Shown here one piece after another: positions 21,395 to 30,091 of a DNA stretch of 64,000 bases; position 1 is the first letter of the stretch, and each line of letters starts with the position of its first letter. This stretch comes from Microbacterium sp. BH-3-3-3 (GTDB taxonomy: Bacteria > Actinomycetota > Actinomycetes > Actinomycetales > Microbacteriaceae). The notes beneath the pieces were generated by a model. The model did not search any database, was not told the origin of the DNA, and saw only the letters and a program-made list of their open reading frames with translations. Location of the stretch: assembly GCF_001792815.1 (NCBI RefSeq), contig NZ_CP017674.1:2542001-2606000 (forward strand), written 5' to 3'. The translations under genes and the position numbers were made by a program.

Positions 21395-21406
21395 GACAAC
21401 GATGTC
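21395..21406 (+). promoter_or_regulatory. Imperfect second operator O2
   Basis: GACAACGATGTC differs from the perfect palindrome by one base. Its centre is 65 bp downstream of O1, in the leader of the LacI gene just before the GGAG ribosome site, a spacing suitable for a repression loop or roadblock. Confidence 0.55.
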
Positions 21407-21415
21407 GGAGATGCG

Positions 21416-22753
21416 ATGACGCACGACGAGCGACCGGCCGCCACGGCGGCCACCGAGGCCATGGCGCCCCGGTCGCGCGCCCGACTCATCGACGTCGCCA
21501 CGGCCGCGGGGGTCAGCCCCAAGACGGTGTCCCGTGTCGTCAACGACGAAGCCGGCGTGCTGCCCGCCACCCGCGATCGCGTGCTGTGGGCCGTGCGCGA
21601 ACTGGGCTTCGTCCCCGACCGCAGCGCTCGGGAACTCAAGCGGCGCGACGCCGACACGATCGGCATTCTGATCGACGCGATCAGCGACCCGTTCTTCGCC
21701 GCGTTCGTCAGCGTCGTCGAAGAGCTCGCCGTCGCCGAGGGACTCAGCGTCATCTTCGCCAGCACCGGCTACGACGCCGCCCACGAGCGCACCCAGCTCG
21801 ACCGCCTCACCGGGCACCGCCTCGCGGGCCTCATCGTCGCGCCCGTCGCCGTGGACGCCGCGACCCTCGCGGGGCTGCGCACCCGCTTTCCGGTCGTCTG
21901 CATCGACCGCTCGCGCCCGGGTATCGACGCCGTCGTGATCGACGACTTCGGCGCCGCCGCCGAGGCCACCGCCGCCCTCGTCGCCCACGGGCACCGTCGG
22001 ATCGCCTTCATGGGCGAGGACGTGCCCTATCCCACGGTCGACGATCGCCTGGCCGGCTACCGCTCGGCTCTGAAAGCGGCGGGTCTGCCGTTCGACCCCT
22101 CGCTCGTCGTCACCCACGAGCGCTTCGGCCGAGGCGAGGCCGCCGAGGCCTCGCGCCTGCTCGAACGCGGCGACGCCCCCACCGCGCTGCTCTGCGCGAC
22201 CAGCCTCGCGGCGATCGGAACGGTCCGGGCGATCCGCGCGAAGGGCCTGCGCATGCCGGCGCTCATCTCGTTCGGCGACTTCACCCTCGCCGAGGTGCTG
22301 GAGCCGGCGATCACCTACGTCGACCACGACCCGCGCCTGCTCGCGGTCGCGGCGTTCCGGCTGCTGCGGCAGCGCGCCGCGCGCCCCGACGAGGGTCCCG
22401 CGCGCATCGTCGTGCCGACCCGCCTCGTCCCGCGGGGATCGGGCGAGGTCGGCGTCGGTGCCGGATCCCTGCCCGCCGTCGCCGCGGAGGGGGCGTCCGT
22501 CGCGCAGCCCGCGTCCGCCGGGCGGTCCGCCGTGCCCTCGGCGCCTGCCGGGGAGCCCGCCCCGTCGGCGTCCGCCGAGCAGCCCGCCCCGTCAGCGTCG
22601 GCCGGGCAGCCCGCCCCGCCCGAAGCCGCCGCCCTCTCCGTCGCCGTGATCGAGCCCGCCGCGGCGCTCGTGGCGACCGCCTTCGCCCTCGCCCGCACCG
22701 AGACCTCCGGCGTCGCCGCCGTGTCGTCCTCCGAACCGATCGGAGCCTCGTGA
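21416..22753 (+). CDS. LacI-family regulator with Ala/Pro/Ser-rich C-terminal extension
   Basis: 445 aa from ATG 21416 (GGAG 5 nt upstream). HTH: LIDVATAAGVSPKTVSRVVNDE. The ligand domain ends near VVPTRLVPRG at about residue 343. About 90 more residues of low complexity follow, including repeats of PAPSASAEQ and PAPSASAGQ, so it is about 100 residues longer than typical LacI proteins. It starts the operon manA-like, FGGY kinase, ABC transporter and is most likely the repressor that binds GACAACGTTGTC at its own promoter and the aldolase promoter. The stop overlaps the next ATG (TGATG). Confidence 0.88.
   Translation: MTHDERPAATAATEAMAPRSRARLIDVATAAGVSPKTVSRVVNDEAGVLPATRDRVLWAVRELGFVPDRSARELKRRDADTIGILIDAISDPFFAAFVSVVEELAVAEGLSVIFASTGYDAAHERTQLDRLTGHRLAGLIVAPVAVDAATLAGLRTRFPVVCIDRSRPGIDAVVIDDFGAAAEATAALVAHGHRRIAFMGEDVPYPTVDDRLAGYRSALKAAGLPFDPSLVVTHERFGRGEAAEASRLLERGDAPTALLCATSLAAIGTVRAIRAKGLRMPALISFGDFTLAEVLEPAITYVDHDPRLLAVAAFRLLRQRAARPDEGPARIVVPTRLVPRGSGEVGVGAGSLPAVAAEGASVAQPASAGRSAVPSAPAGEPAPSASAEQPAPSASAGQPAPPEAAALSVAVIEPAAALVATAFALARTETSGVAAVSSSEPIGAS
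22561..22630 (+). repeat. In-frame 30-bp tandem repeat in the LacI tail
   Basis: Units reading CAGCCCGCCCCGTC plus about 16 bases encode PAPSASA(E/G)QPAP. About two and a half units keep the reading frame. Length variation here would change the tail without breaking the gene. Confidence 0.6.
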
Positions 22754-23790
22754 TGAAGCCCGTCCTGCTGCCCCCGAACCCCGTGCAGCACTTCTACCTC
22801 GGCGGTGACCGCATCGCGGCCCTCCGCGGCATCGTGCCCGAGACCGACCGCCAGCCCGAGGAGTGGCTCGGCTCGACCGTCTCGCGCTTCGGCTCCGACA
22901 CCATCGGCCTCGCGATCGCCGAGGACGGCGCGTTCCTGCGCGACCTGGTCACGGCCGACCGCGCCGCGTGGGTGGGGGCCCGCGGGGGACGCGACGCCGC
23001 GGATCTCGGCATCCTGGTCAAGCTGCTCGACGCGCGCCAGCGTCTTCCCGTGCACGTGCACCCCGACCGCGAGTTCGCGCGCGGGCACCTCGACTGCCCG
23101 TACGGCAAGACCGAGGCCTGGTACGTGCTCGAGACCGAGGCCGACTGCGCCGTGCACGTCGGCTGGAACCGGGCCGTCGACCGCGACGAGCTCGACCGCC
23201 GCCGCGACGCGCAGGACAGCGAGTGGATGCTCTCGCGGATGAACCGCGTGGTCGTCCGCCCCGGGATGGGCGTGCTCGTGCCCGCCGGCACCGTGCACGC
23301 GATCGACGGCGGGATCTTCGTCGCCGAGGTGCAGGAGCCCACCGACTTCTCGATCCTGCTCGAGTGGTCGGTGACGACCTCGACCCGCGATGAATCGCAC
23401 CTCGACCTGGGCTTCGACGCCGTCATGCCCGCCGTGTCGACCGAGAAGCTCGACGCCGCAGCCCTCGACGCCCTGATCAGCACGGCCGGCACGACGCCGG
23501 CGGGGACCGACTTCCGCTCGCTGCTGCCCGCCGCCGCCGACCCGTACTTCCGCCTGTTCGACGCGGCCGGCGAGACCGCCGCCCGTGAAGCCGGTTTCGC
23601 GGTGGTGCTGGTGCGCGAAGGGTCCGGCGCGTTGGTGTCGGACGCGGGCTCGGTCGACGTCGAGCGCGGACAGGTCTACGCCGTCCCGCACGCCTTCGGC
23701 GCCTGGCGCCTGGCGGGGGAGGCCGACGTGCTCGTCGCGGCGCCCGGCGCCGGCTGGCCCGGGACCCTGCGCGGCGGAGGAGTGCGGTGA
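22753..23790 (+). CDS. manA: Class I mannose-6-phosphate isomerase-like protein
   Basis: 345 aa; ATG overlaps the LacI stop by one base. Zn-dependent cupin isomerase motifs: LPVHVHPDREFARGHL (metal His residues), GKTEAWYVLE and VPAGTVHAIDGG. Shorter than E. coli ManA but normal for the small bacterial form. It may interconvert an aldose and ketose phosphate at the entry of module 1; mannose or fructose phosphate is possible but not proven. The stop overlaps the FGGY kinase start (GTGA). Confidence 0.8.
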   Translation: MKPVLLPPNPVQHFYLGGDRIAALRGIVPETDRQPEEWLGSTVSRFGSDTIGLAIAEDGAFLRDLVTADRAAWVGARGGRDAADLGILVKLLDARQRLPVHVHPDREFARGHLDCPYGKTEAWYVLETEADCAVHVGWNRAVDRDELDRRRDAQDSEWMLSRMNRVVVRPGMGVLVPAGTVHAIDGGIFVAEVQEPTDFSILLEWSVTTSTRDESHLDLGFDAVMPAVSTEKLDAAALDALISTAGTTPAGTDFRSLLPAAADPYFRLFDAAGETAAREAGFAVVLVREGSGALVSDAGSVDVERGQVYAVPHAFGAWRLAGEADVLVAAPGAGWPGTLRGGGVR

Positions 23791-25205
23791 GCGACTACGT
23801 CGTCGGCATCGACATGGGAAGCACCAGCACCAAGCTGCTGGTCGCCACCCCAGACGGGCGCCAGGTGCTCGTCGTGAGCCGCCGCTCACCCTGGACCAAC
23901 CTCGACCACGGCCAGGCCGAGATGCCCGCCGACCGTGCCATCGCCGTCGTCCGCGAGCTCGCGGCCGAGGCCGACCAACGCCTCGACGCGGGCTATCGCA
24001 TCGTCGCCCTCGGGGTGTCGGGCATGGCCGAGGCGGGAGTGCTGCTCGACGCCGACGGCACCGCGCTCGCCCCGATCATGGCGTGGTTCGACCCGCGCGG
24101 CGCCGCTCAGATCGCGGCGACCCCCGACGCGTTCCGCGCCGAGTTCCCCGGCCGCACGGGGCTGCCGGTCGGGCCCCTGGCATCCATCGCCAAGCTCCTG
24201 CACCTGCGGGACCGGGGGATCGCGCTCGCCGGGACGACCTTCCTCAACGTTCCGGAGTTCGTCGTGCACGCCCTCGGCGGGCCCCGCGTGGCGGAGTACT
24301 CGCTCGTCTCGCGCACCGGACTCATCGACCAGGACGACAGCACCCCCTGGCAGGCGGCGCTCGACGTGCTCGGGGTGGACGAGACGATCCTCGGCGCTCG
24401 CGTCAGCGCCGGCGAGGCGGTCGGCACGCTGAGCGACCCGGCCATGCCCGCGGGCTTCCGCGGCGCCGCCCTCACCATCGCGGGGCACGACCACCTCGTC
24501 TCGGCCGTCGCCGTCGGCGCCACCCACACGGGACAGCTGTACGACTCGATGGGCACCGCCGAAGCGCTCGTGCGCGTGCTCGACGACACCCTTCCGTTCG
24601 CCGCGCGCGAGCGTCTCGCCCACGCCGGTATCAACTGCGTGCGCCACGTCATCCCGGGCAAGTACGTGCTGCTCGCGGGCACCAAGTCGGGACTGCTCAT
24701 GCGGCGGGTGCTGCAGCTGCTCGGGATCACGGATGCCACGGGGCGCGCGGTCATCGACGACGCGGCCGTGGCTCTTCCCGTGGACGGCACGCTCGCCGAC
24801 GGCGGTCTCGAGGTGTCGGGCGCCCGCAACGACGACGGCGTGCTCAGGATCGTCGCGCAGAGCGACGGACTCAGCCCCGCCGAACTGTTCGCGACCAGCC
24901 TGCGCCACGGCAACGAGATGCTCGCGGAGTGCATGGCGGTGATGGACCGCGAAGTCGCACCGCCCACCTCGACGGTGCTCACCGGTGGCTGGTCGACCAT
25001 GGCGTCCGTCGTGCGCTCGCGCTCGGCGCTGCTGCCCGAGGTCACCGTTTCGACCCACGACGAGGGCACCGCGTACGGCGCGGCGCTGTTCGCCGCGTTC
25101 GCCGCCGACGCGGCATCCCGGTCCTTCGAGGACGTCGCCGAGGCGTTCCTCTCTTCTTCTCTCGTCGCGGACGAGAGCCCTCTTCTCACCAACGAAAGGA
25201 GCTGA
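23787..25205 (+). CDS. FGGY-family carbohydrate kinase (paralog 1)
   Basis: 472 aa, GTG start overlapping the manA-like stop. N-terminal phosphate loop VVGIDMGSTSTKLLVATPDG, MAWFDPRG, catalytic Asp region IAGHDHLVSAVA, and C-terminal ATP-site VLTGGWSTMASVVRSR. The family phosphorylates ketoses or polyols (xylulose, ribulose, rhamnulose, glycerol). Clearly paralogous to the kinase at 36942 along the whole length. Followed by an ABC transporter three bases later with GAAAGGAG as ribosome site. Substrate not assignable. Confidence 0.86.
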   Translation: MSDYVVGIDMGSTSTKLLVATPDGRQVLVVSRRSPWTNLDHGQAEMPADRAIAVVRELAAEADQRLDAGYRIVALGVSGMAEAGVLLDADGTALAPIMAWFDPRGAAQIAATPDAFRAEFPGRTGLPVGPLASIAKLLHLRDRGIALAGTTFLNVPEFVVHALGGPRVAEYSLVSRTGLIDQDDSTPWQAALDVLGVDETILGARVSAGEAVGTLSDPAMPAGFRGAALTIAGHDHLVSAVAVGATHTGQLYDSMGTAEALVRVLDDTLPFAARERLAHAGINCVRHVIPGKYVLLAGTKSGLLMRRVLQLLGITDATGRAVIDDAAVALPVDGTLADGGLEVSGARNDDGVLRIVAQSDGLSPAELFATSLRHGNEMLAECMAVMDREVAPPTSTVLTGGWSTMASVVRSRSALLPEVTVSTHDEGTAYGAALFAAFAADAASRSFEDVAEAFLSSSLVADESPLLTNERS

Positions 25206-25207
25206 CG

Positions 25208-25987
25208 ATGTCGTCAGTCACCACCGCCGTTCCCGTGCTGCAGGCGCGGGGACTGTCGCGGCAGTTCGGTTCTGTCCGGGCGTTGAGCAATGTGGATTTC
25301 GAGGTCTATCCGGGGGAGGTCACCGCGCTCATCGGTGACAACGGCGCCGGAAAGTCGACGCTCGTGAAGGCCCTGTCGGGCAATCTCGCCGTCGACGAGG
25401 GCGAGATCCTCTTCGATGGGCAGCCGATCGAGATGTCGAATCCGCAGGTCGCGTCGGCGTTGGGGATCGAGACGGTGTACCAGGACCTGGCCTTGGCCCC
25501 GCATCTCGATCCGGTGCAGAACATGTACCTGGGCCGCGAGATCCGCCGCCCGGGCCTGGCCGGTGCGCTGGGGTTCATGAAGACGAAGGACATGGCCGTC
25601 GCCTCGCGGGCGGCGTTCGATGAGCTTGGCGCGACGGTGCGTTCGTTGACGTCGCCGGTGGGGGAGATGTCGGGTGGGCAGCGGCAGGCGATCGCGATCG
25701 CTCGTGCGGTGCATTGGGCGGGGCGGTTGGTGTTCCTCGACGAGCCCACCGCTGCTCTGGGTGTGCGTCAGACGAAGAATGTGCTCGAGACGATCCGGCG
25801 GGTGCGGGACAAGGGCATCGCGGTGGTGTTGATCTCCCACTCCATGCCGCACGTGATGGAGGTGTGCGACCGCATCCAGGTGCTGCGCCTGGGGACCCGG
25901 GTGGCGAACATCGACGCGAAACAGACCTCCATGGAAGAACTCGTCGGGCTCATGACCGGCGCCGTCACGAAGGACGACCAGAAATGA
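25208..25987 (+). CDS. Sugar ABC transporter ATPase, FrcA-like (copy 1)
   Basis: 259 aa, a single cassette rather than the fused double cassette of RbsA/XylG, as in FrcA. Walker A GDNGAGKST, Q-loop YQDLALAPHL, signature MSGGQRQA, Walker B LVFLDEPTAAL, H-loop ISHSM. It overlaps the permease by 4 bp. Nearly identical to the ATPase at 49702-50478 (over 90 percent by hand alignment). Parts of this copy use more third-position G/T codons than neighbours. Confidence 0.93.
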   Translation: MSSVTTAVPVLQARGLSRQFGSVRALSNVDFEVYPGEVTALIGDNGAGKSTLVKALSGNLAVDEGEILFDGQPIEMSNPQVASALGIETVYQDLALAPHLDPVQNMYLGREIRRPGLAGALGFMKTKDMAVASRAAFDELGATVRSLTSPVGEMSGGQRQAIAIARAVHWAGRLVFLDEPTAALGVRQTKNVLETIRRVRDKGIAVVLISHSMPHVMEVCDRIQVLRLGTRVANIDAKQTSMEELVGLMTGAVTKDDQK

Positions 25988-27066
25988 GCACCACGACACC
26001 TCCGACGGAGACCGTCGCGATCGGCACGTTCGACGATTCGAAACCGAACTTCTTCGTCGGTTTGCTGAAGGCGCAGGCCTTCCAGATCCTCATCATCCTC
26101 ATCGTCATCGTGCTGATCTTCAGCGCCCTGGCGCCGGACTCGTTCGCCCAGTGGTCCAACTTCCGCCTCATCATCCAAAACGCCTCGATCCTCGCCGTCC
26201 TCGGCGTCGGCATGACGTACATCATCATCACCTCCGGCATCGACCTCTCCATCGGATCAGTGCTCGTGTTCTCCGGCGTCGTCTCGGCCCTCGTGATGCG
26301 AGCGCTCGGCGGTGAAGGGTGGGGCGTCGCCACGATCGGCATCCTGGTGTCGATCCTCAGCGGCGTCTGCTGGGGGCTGCTGAACGGCTTCCTCATCGCC
26401 AAGGCGAAGATCCCGCCGCTCATCGTGACGCTCGGTTCGCTCGGCATGGCCCTGGGCCTCGCGCAGATCCTCACCGGCGGCGTCGACGTGCGCGACGTTC
26501 CCACCGTGCTGACGGTGTCGATCGGGTACGGCAACGTGTTCGGGTCGCTGCCGATCATCAGCGTCATCGCCCTCGTCGTCGTCGTGATCGGGGCGATCGT
26601 GCTGCACTTCACCAAGTTCGGGCTCTACACCTACGCCGTCGGCTCCAGTGAGCTGGCCGCCCGCCGCGTCGGCGTGAAAGTCGACCGCCACCTCATCTCG
26701 GTCTACACCCTGTCGGGAGCACTCGCGGGCCTCGCCGGCATCCTCGCCCTCTCGCAGTTCTCGACCACCGCCATCGCGGGACAGTCGCAGACCAACCTCA
26801 ACGTCATCGCCGCCGTCGTCATCGGCGGAACGTCCCTGTTCGGCGGTGTCGGCACGATCTTCGGCACGGTCGTGGGCCTGTTCATCCCCGCCGTGCTGCA
26901 GAACGGCTTCGTCATCACCGGCGTGCAGCCGTTCTGGCAGCAGGTCGCCGTGGGCGCGGTGCTGATCACCGCCGTCTACGTCGACCAGGTACGCCGCACC
27001 GCCGCCACCCGCGGCAACACCCAAAGCCTCTGGCGAAAGTTCGTCAGCGGAGGACGCCGCGGCTGA
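25984..27066 (+). CDS. Sugar ABC transporter permease, FrcC/RbsC-like (copy 1)
   Basis: 360 aa with about nine hydrophobic segments, the first at about 36-55 (QILIILIVIVLIFSALAP). Contains the family stretch GIDLSIGSVLVFSGVV and LNVIAAVVIGGTSLFGGVGTI. Starts at ATG overlapping the ATPase stop. Near-identical in its central and C-terminal parts to the permease at 48623-49705; the first 60 residues are the most different. Confidence 0.93.
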   Translation: MSTTTPPTETVAIGTFDDSKPNFFVGLLKAQAFQILIILIVIVLIFSALAPDSFAQWSNFRLIIQNASILAVLGVGMTYIIITSGIDLSIGSVLVFSGVVSALVMRALGGEGWGVATIGILVSILSGVCWGLLNGFLIAKAKIPPLIVTLGSLGMALGLAQILTGGVDVRDVPTVLTVSIGYGNVFGSLPIISVIALVVVVIGAIVLHFTKFGLYTYAVGSSELAARRVGVKVDRHLISVYTLSGALAGLAGILALSQFSTTAIAGQSQTNLNVIAAVVIGGTSLFGGVGTIFGTVVGLFIPAVLQNGFVITGVQPFWQQVAVGAVLITAVYVDQVRRTAATRGNTQSLWRKFVSGGRRG

Positions 27067-27107
27067 GGCCCGGCATCCGACCCCACCAAGAGAGAACGGT
27101 CATCACA

Positions 27108-28097
27108 ATGAAGTGGAACAGCAAGGTTCTCGCGTTCGCCACCCTCGGCGCCGCAGCCACCCTCGTCCTCGCCGGGTGCTCCGGCGGAGCCTCGTCGGGC
27201 TCCGCGTCGGGCGGCGCGGAGGGCGGGTACAAGATCGCGTTCGTGCAGGGCGTCGCGGGGGATGAGTTCTACATCTCCATGCAGTGCGGCATCCAGGACG
27301 AAGCCGCCAAGGAAGGCGCCACCGTCACCACCCAGGGTCCCGAGAAGTTCGACCCCACCCTGCAGAAGCCGATCGTCGACGCGATCGTCGCGTCGAAGCC
27401 CGACGCGCTGCTCATCGCCCCGACCGACGTGTCGGCCATGCAGGCGCCGATCGCGGCGGCGGAGGCGGCGGGCATCAAGGTCGTGCTCGTCGACACGACG
27501 CTGGAGGACCCCTCGGGCGCGGTCTCGCAGATCTCGTCCGACAACGAGGGCGGCGGAGCGGCCGCGTTCGAAGCCATTCAGGAGGCCAACCCGAACGGTG
27601 GCAAGGTGCTCGTCGTCTCGGTCGACCCCGGCATCTCGACCACGGACGCCCGAGCGAAGGGCTTCGAGGACGCGGTCGCGAAGGACTCGAAGTTCGAGTC
27701 GGTGGGTGTGCAGTACTCGCACAACGAGCCCTCCACGGCGGCCGAGATCGTGACCGCGGCTCTGCAGAAGGACCCCGACATCGTCGGCATCTTCGCCGCC
27801 AACCTCTTCGCCGCCGAAGGTTCCGCCACCGGTGTGCAGCAGGCCGGTAAGCAGGGCGCCGTCACCATCGTCGGCTTCGACGCCGGTCCCGCCCAGGTCA
27901 AGGCCCTCCAGGCCGGCACGGTGCAGGCGCTCGTCGCGCAGGAGCCCGCCACCATCGGCTCCGACGGTGTGAAGCAGGCCATCGCCGCGCTCAAGGGTGA
28001 GGCGACGGAGGAGAAGATCCAGACCGGCTTCACCATCCTGACGAAGGACAACATCGACACCGACGGCAAGGACGCGGTCTACAAGTCCACCTGCTGA
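27108..28097 (+). CDS. Sugar-binding lipoprotein of the ABC transporter (copy 1)
   Basis: 329 aa. Signal peptide with lipobox LVLAGC (Cys24), then a Gly/Ser linker and a type I sugar-binding fold (YKIAFVQGVAGDEFY, LLIAPTDVSAMQAPI, VGFDAGPAQVKAL). It ends in KSTC, and Cys in SMQCGIQ could pair with the terminal Cys. Outside the signal peptide it differs from the lipoprotein at 47542 at about 14 positions in about 290 (hand count). Preceded by AAGAGAGAAC and followed by a terminator hairpin. Confidence 0.94.
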   Translation: MKWNSKVLAFATLGAAATLVLAGCSGGASSGSASGGAEGGYKIAFVQGVAGDEFYISMQCGIQDEAAKEGATVTTQGPEKFDPTLQKPIVDAIVASKPDALLIAPTDVSAMQAPIAAAEAAGIKVVLVDTTLEDPSGAVSQISSDNEGGGAAAFEAIQEANPNGGKVLVVSVDPGISTTDARAKGFEDAVAKDSKFESVGVQYSHNEPSTAAEIVTAALQKDPDIVGIFAANLFAAEGSATGVQQAGKQGAVTIVGFDAGPAQVKALQAGTVQALVAQEPATIGSDGVKQAIAALKGEATEEKIQTGFTILTKDNIDTDGKDAVYKSTC

Positions 28098-28103
28098 CAC
28101 CCC

Positions 28104-28145
28104 GGATGCCGGGGCTCCCACATCCGCGTGGGGGTCCCGGCATCC
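28104..28145 (+). terminator. Hairpin terminator after the lipoprotein gene (copy 1)
   Basis: 18-bp arms (28104-28121 and 28128-28145) with two non-Watson-Crick positions and a 6-nt loop ATCCGC, 6 bp past the stop. The arms begin GGATGCC and end GGCATCC. An homologous hairpin follows copy 2 of the cassette. Confidence 0.8.
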
Positions 28146-28158
28146 CCCCTCCGCTCTT

Positions 28159-28224
28159 CGCGTGAGTCGCCACACTTTGTCGCATCAACCACCACGTCAG
28201 CGACAGATTCTGGCGACTCACGCG
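28159..28224. repeat. 66-bp palindromic element, copy B1
   Basis: Outer arms GCGTGAGTCGCCA / TGGCGACTCACGC, 5-nt mismatches, inner arms TGTCGC/GCGACA, 16-nt loop. It has the same layout as the 62-bp elements but different arms. It lies between the terminator and the class II aldolase gene. An inverted homologous copy is at 47423-47488. Confidence 0.85.
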
Positions 28225-28268
28225 CGCGCGAAGCGCCGCCGATCACCACCGACGAGAAAGACACCGCC

Positions 28269-29096
28269 GTGCCGCTGGCCGACATGCCCGAACTGCTCGC
28301 CGCGCACCGCGCGGTCGGGGCCTTCAACTTCATCACCCTCGAGGTCGCCGAGGCCATCGTCGCCGGGGCCGAAGCCGCCGACCGCGGCGTGATCCTCCAG
28401 CTGTCGCAGAACGCCATCGCGTTCCACGGGGGGCTCGCCCCGGCCGCCTCCGCCGCGCTACGGCTGGCCGAGGCCGCCCGGGTGCCCGTCGTCGTTCACC
28501 TCGACCACGCCACCGACGAGTCGCTCGTCGACGAGGCGTTGGCCGTCGGCATCCGGTCGGTCATGTTCGACGCGGCCCACCTTCCGGATGCCGAGAACCT
28601 CGACCGCACCGCCGCCGTCGCTGCACGCGTGCACGCCGCGGGCGCCTGGGTCGAGGCCGAGCTGGGCGAGATCGGGGGCAAGGGCGCGCACGCACCGGGC
28701 GTCCGCACCGACGTCGCCGAGGCCGTGCGCTTCGTCGGCGAGACCGGCGTCGACGCCCTCGCCGTCGCAGTCGGCAGTGAGCACGCCATGCGCGAGCGTA
28801 CGGCGCGGCTCGACGAAGCCCTGATCGCCGACCTCTCGGCCGCCCTGTCCGTGCCCCTCGTGCTGCACGGTTCCAGCGGCGTCGCCGACGCCGGCATCGA
28901 CGGCGCCGTGCGCGCGGGCGTGCGCAAGGTCAACGTCGGCACGCACCTGAACCAGGTGCTGACCTCCGCGGTGCGCGCGGAGCTCGACCGGGACCCGGAT
29001 GCCATCGACCCGCGCCGCTGGCTATCGCCCGGCCGCGAGGCGGTCGCGGGCGAAGTGCATCGACTGCTCGACGTCATCACCGGACGCACCGCATGA
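28269..29096 (+). CDS. Class II fructose/tagatose-bisphosphate aldolase family protein
   Basis: 275 aa from GTG 28269. Zn-dependent aldolase motifs: VGAFNFITLEVAEAIVAGAE, VVVHLDHATDE (metal His), EAELGEIGGKG, LVLHGSSGV (metal His) and VRKVNVGTHLN (phosphate site). It overlaps a PfkB kinase by 4 bp; kinase plus aldolase suggests a ketose mono- to bisphosphate to triose phosphate sequence. The start is inferred; no strong ribosome site precedes it, and the frame stays open through element B1 upstream. Confidence 0.85.
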   Translation: MPLADMPELLAAHRAVGAFNFITLEVAEAIVAGAEAADRGVILQLSQNAIAFHGGLAPAASAALRLAEAARVPVVVHLDHATDESLVDEALAVGIRSVMFDAAHLPDAENLDRTAAVAARVHAAGAWVEAELGEIGGKGAHAPGVRTDVAEAVRFVGETGVDALAVAVGSEHAMRERTARLDEALIADLSAALSVPLVLHGSSGVADAGIDGAVRAGVRKVNVGTHLNQVLTSAVRAELDRDPDAIDPRRWLSPGREAVAGEVHRLLDVITGRTA

Positions 29097-30091
29097 CCGG
29101 CATCGTCACCCTCACCGCGGCGGGGGCCATCGACGCGACCTACCGCGTCGGCATCCTGCGCCGCGGCGCCTTCGCCCGCGCCGACAGTTACACGCGGGAG
29201 GTGAGCGGCAAGGGCGTCAACGTCTCGGCCGCCCTCGCCGCGGGCGGCGCGCCTACGGCCGCCGTCGTGGTGCTCGGCGCCGACGACGTGCGCTTCGCGC
29301 GCTGCGGACTCACCGCCCCCCTGCTGCGCATCGTCGAGGTGCCCGGCGCGACACGCGTGAACACGTCGATCGTCGACGCCGACGGAGCGACCACCAAGGT
29401 GAACGCTCCCACCCCGCCGCTGTCGGCGGAGGCGTGGGATGCCACGGTGTCGGCCGTGCGCGACGAGCTCGCCGCGCGGGAGCAGCCCTGGCTCGTCATC
29501 TCGGGCAGCCTGCCGGAGCTCGCGGGAACCCACGCCCTCGTCGACCTCACCGCCGTCCGCGCGGCGGCCCGCGAGCGCGGTGCCCGCGTGGCCGTCGACA
29601 CCAGCGGAGCCGCGCTCGACGCGCTGCTCGCCGACCCCGCCGGCATCGACCTGCTCACCCCGAACGTCGACGAACTCTCCGCCGCGGTCGGGCGCCCCCT
29701 CGGGACCCTCGGCGACGTCGTCACCGCCGCGCGCGAGATCGTCGCGCGCGGCGTGGGCATCGTGCTGGCGAGCATGGGCGCCGACGGCCTGCTCGCCGTC
29801 ACCGATCAGCGGGTGGTCTTCGCCCGCGCCGAGGCCCCGCACGTCGCCAACACGGCGGGGGCGGGGGATGCCGCCCTGGCGGGGTTCCTGCTCGGTCTCA
29901 CCCGCGCGCCCGCCTCGGCGGCGGCCGGCGCCGATTCGCTCGCGGTGGCCGCAGCCTCGGCCGCGGAGTGGGGAGCCCATGCGGTGGCGCACGCGTCGAC
30001 CCTCGTCGCGGGACCGCCCCAGGGCATCCGGGCCCTCGTCGACACCGAGCCCGACCTCACTCGCGCCCTGAACCCGGAGGGCGACGCGTGA
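29093..30091 (+). CDS. PfkB-family hexose kinase (1-phosphofructokinase-like)
   Basis: 332 aa, ATG overlapping the aldolase stop. Ribokinase-fold motifs: VSGKGVNVSAALAAGG (substrate glycines) and the catalytic NTAGAGDAALAGFLLGL. Closest in pattern to 1-phosphofructokinase/tagatose-6-phosphate kinase (FruK/LacC). Together with the class II aldolase it would convert a ketose phosphate into a bisphosphate and then triose phosphates. The stop overlaps the next GTG. Confidence 0.85.
   Translation: MTGIVTLTAAGAIDATYRVGILRRGAFARADSYTREVSGKGVNVSAALAAGGAPTAAVVVLGADDVRFARCGLTAPLLRIVEVPGATRVNTSIVDADGATTKVNAPTPPLSAEAWDATVSAVRDELAAREQPWLVISGSLPELAGTHALVDLTAVRAAARERGARVAVDTSGAALDALLADPAGIDLLTPNVDELSAAVGRPLGTLGDVVTAAREIVARGVGIVLASMGADGLLAVTDQRVVFARAEAPHVANTAGAGDAALAGFLLGLTRAPASAAAGADSLAVAAASAAEWGAHAVAHASTLVAGPPQGIRALVDTEPDLTRALNPEGDA

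Noticed and set aside
28128..28268. N-terminal extension of the class II aldolase upstream of GTG 28269
   Set aside because: It translates the terminator and palindrome B1; known aldolases begin near the VPLADMPELL stretch.
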